Origin: Candidatus Pelagibacterales bacterium
GTDB lineage: Bacteria; Pseudomonadota; Alphaproteobacteria; Pelagibacterales; AG-422-B15
Reading direction: 5' to 3'
DNA: 6,637 nucleotides
NCBI GenBank assembly: GCA_016777745.1
Contig: JADHQX010000076.1
Coordinates: 1 to 6,637, forward strand
Shown here: positions 6,444 through 6,637 of the stretch, piece after piece
How positions within the stretch are numbered: position 1 is the stretch's first letter
Layout: each line of letters opens with the position of its first letter
Translations under genes and position numbers: made by a program
The notes under the pieces: model-generated
Told to the model about the DNA's origin: nothing
The model's database searches: none
Seen by the model: the letters and a program-made list of their open reading frames with translations, nothing else

Positions 6444-6637
<194 letters not shown>

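Overview
The window is a compact, AT-rich (about one third G+C by eye) bacterial chromosome segment. Gene content and order point to an alphaproteobacterium, most likely a streamlined, low-GC lineage of the SAR11-like type. Three things support this: a CcrM-type GANTC methyltransferase with its characteristic C-terminal domain; an SMC whose head and C-terminal arm read like alphaproteobacterial SMCs; and an F0-only ATP synthase operon beginning atpI-atpB-atpE. As I recall it, Caulobacter has much the same neighbourhood (ccrM, mutY, DUF721, thiol oxidoreductase, smc, with F0 genes close by). I see no insertion sequence, phage gene, tRNA, rRNA or CRISPR. This is core genome, not an island.

Layout: (1) nt 1-446, 3' part of ccrM on the + strand. 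(2) nt 443-1534, mutY on the - strand, its stop codon interlocked with that of ccrM. (3) nt 1533-2009, a DUF721/DciA-family gene on the + strand, its start codon interlocked with that of mutY. (4) nt 2010-2146, the only sizeable non-coding gap, holding a TATAAT box, one GANTC site and two imperfect palindromes. (5) nt 2147-6637, a tight + strand run: a DsbA-like exported thiol oxidoreductase, a short SMC, atpI, atpB and the 5' part of atpE. The gaps in this run are 2 nt, a 1-nt overlap, 11 nt and 37 nt.

Functionally the left half is a chromosome-maintenance cluster: cell-cycle methylation, repair of A:8-oxoG mispairs, helicase loading and chromosome organisation. The right half is the membrane part of the proton-driven ATP synthase. 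The smc and atpI genes share the junction TAATG, so the two modules are probably transcribed and translated together.

The observation most worth following is the SMC. At 864 residues it has complete ATPase head motifs but is about 300 residues shorter than a canonical bacterial SMC. I cannot find a hinge domain between its two coiled-coil arms. Next most interesting is the arrangement around mutY, which has no intergenic DNA on either side and lies antisense between two co-oriented genes, so a non-contiguous operon is possible. I found no clear sign of an entirely new biological system.
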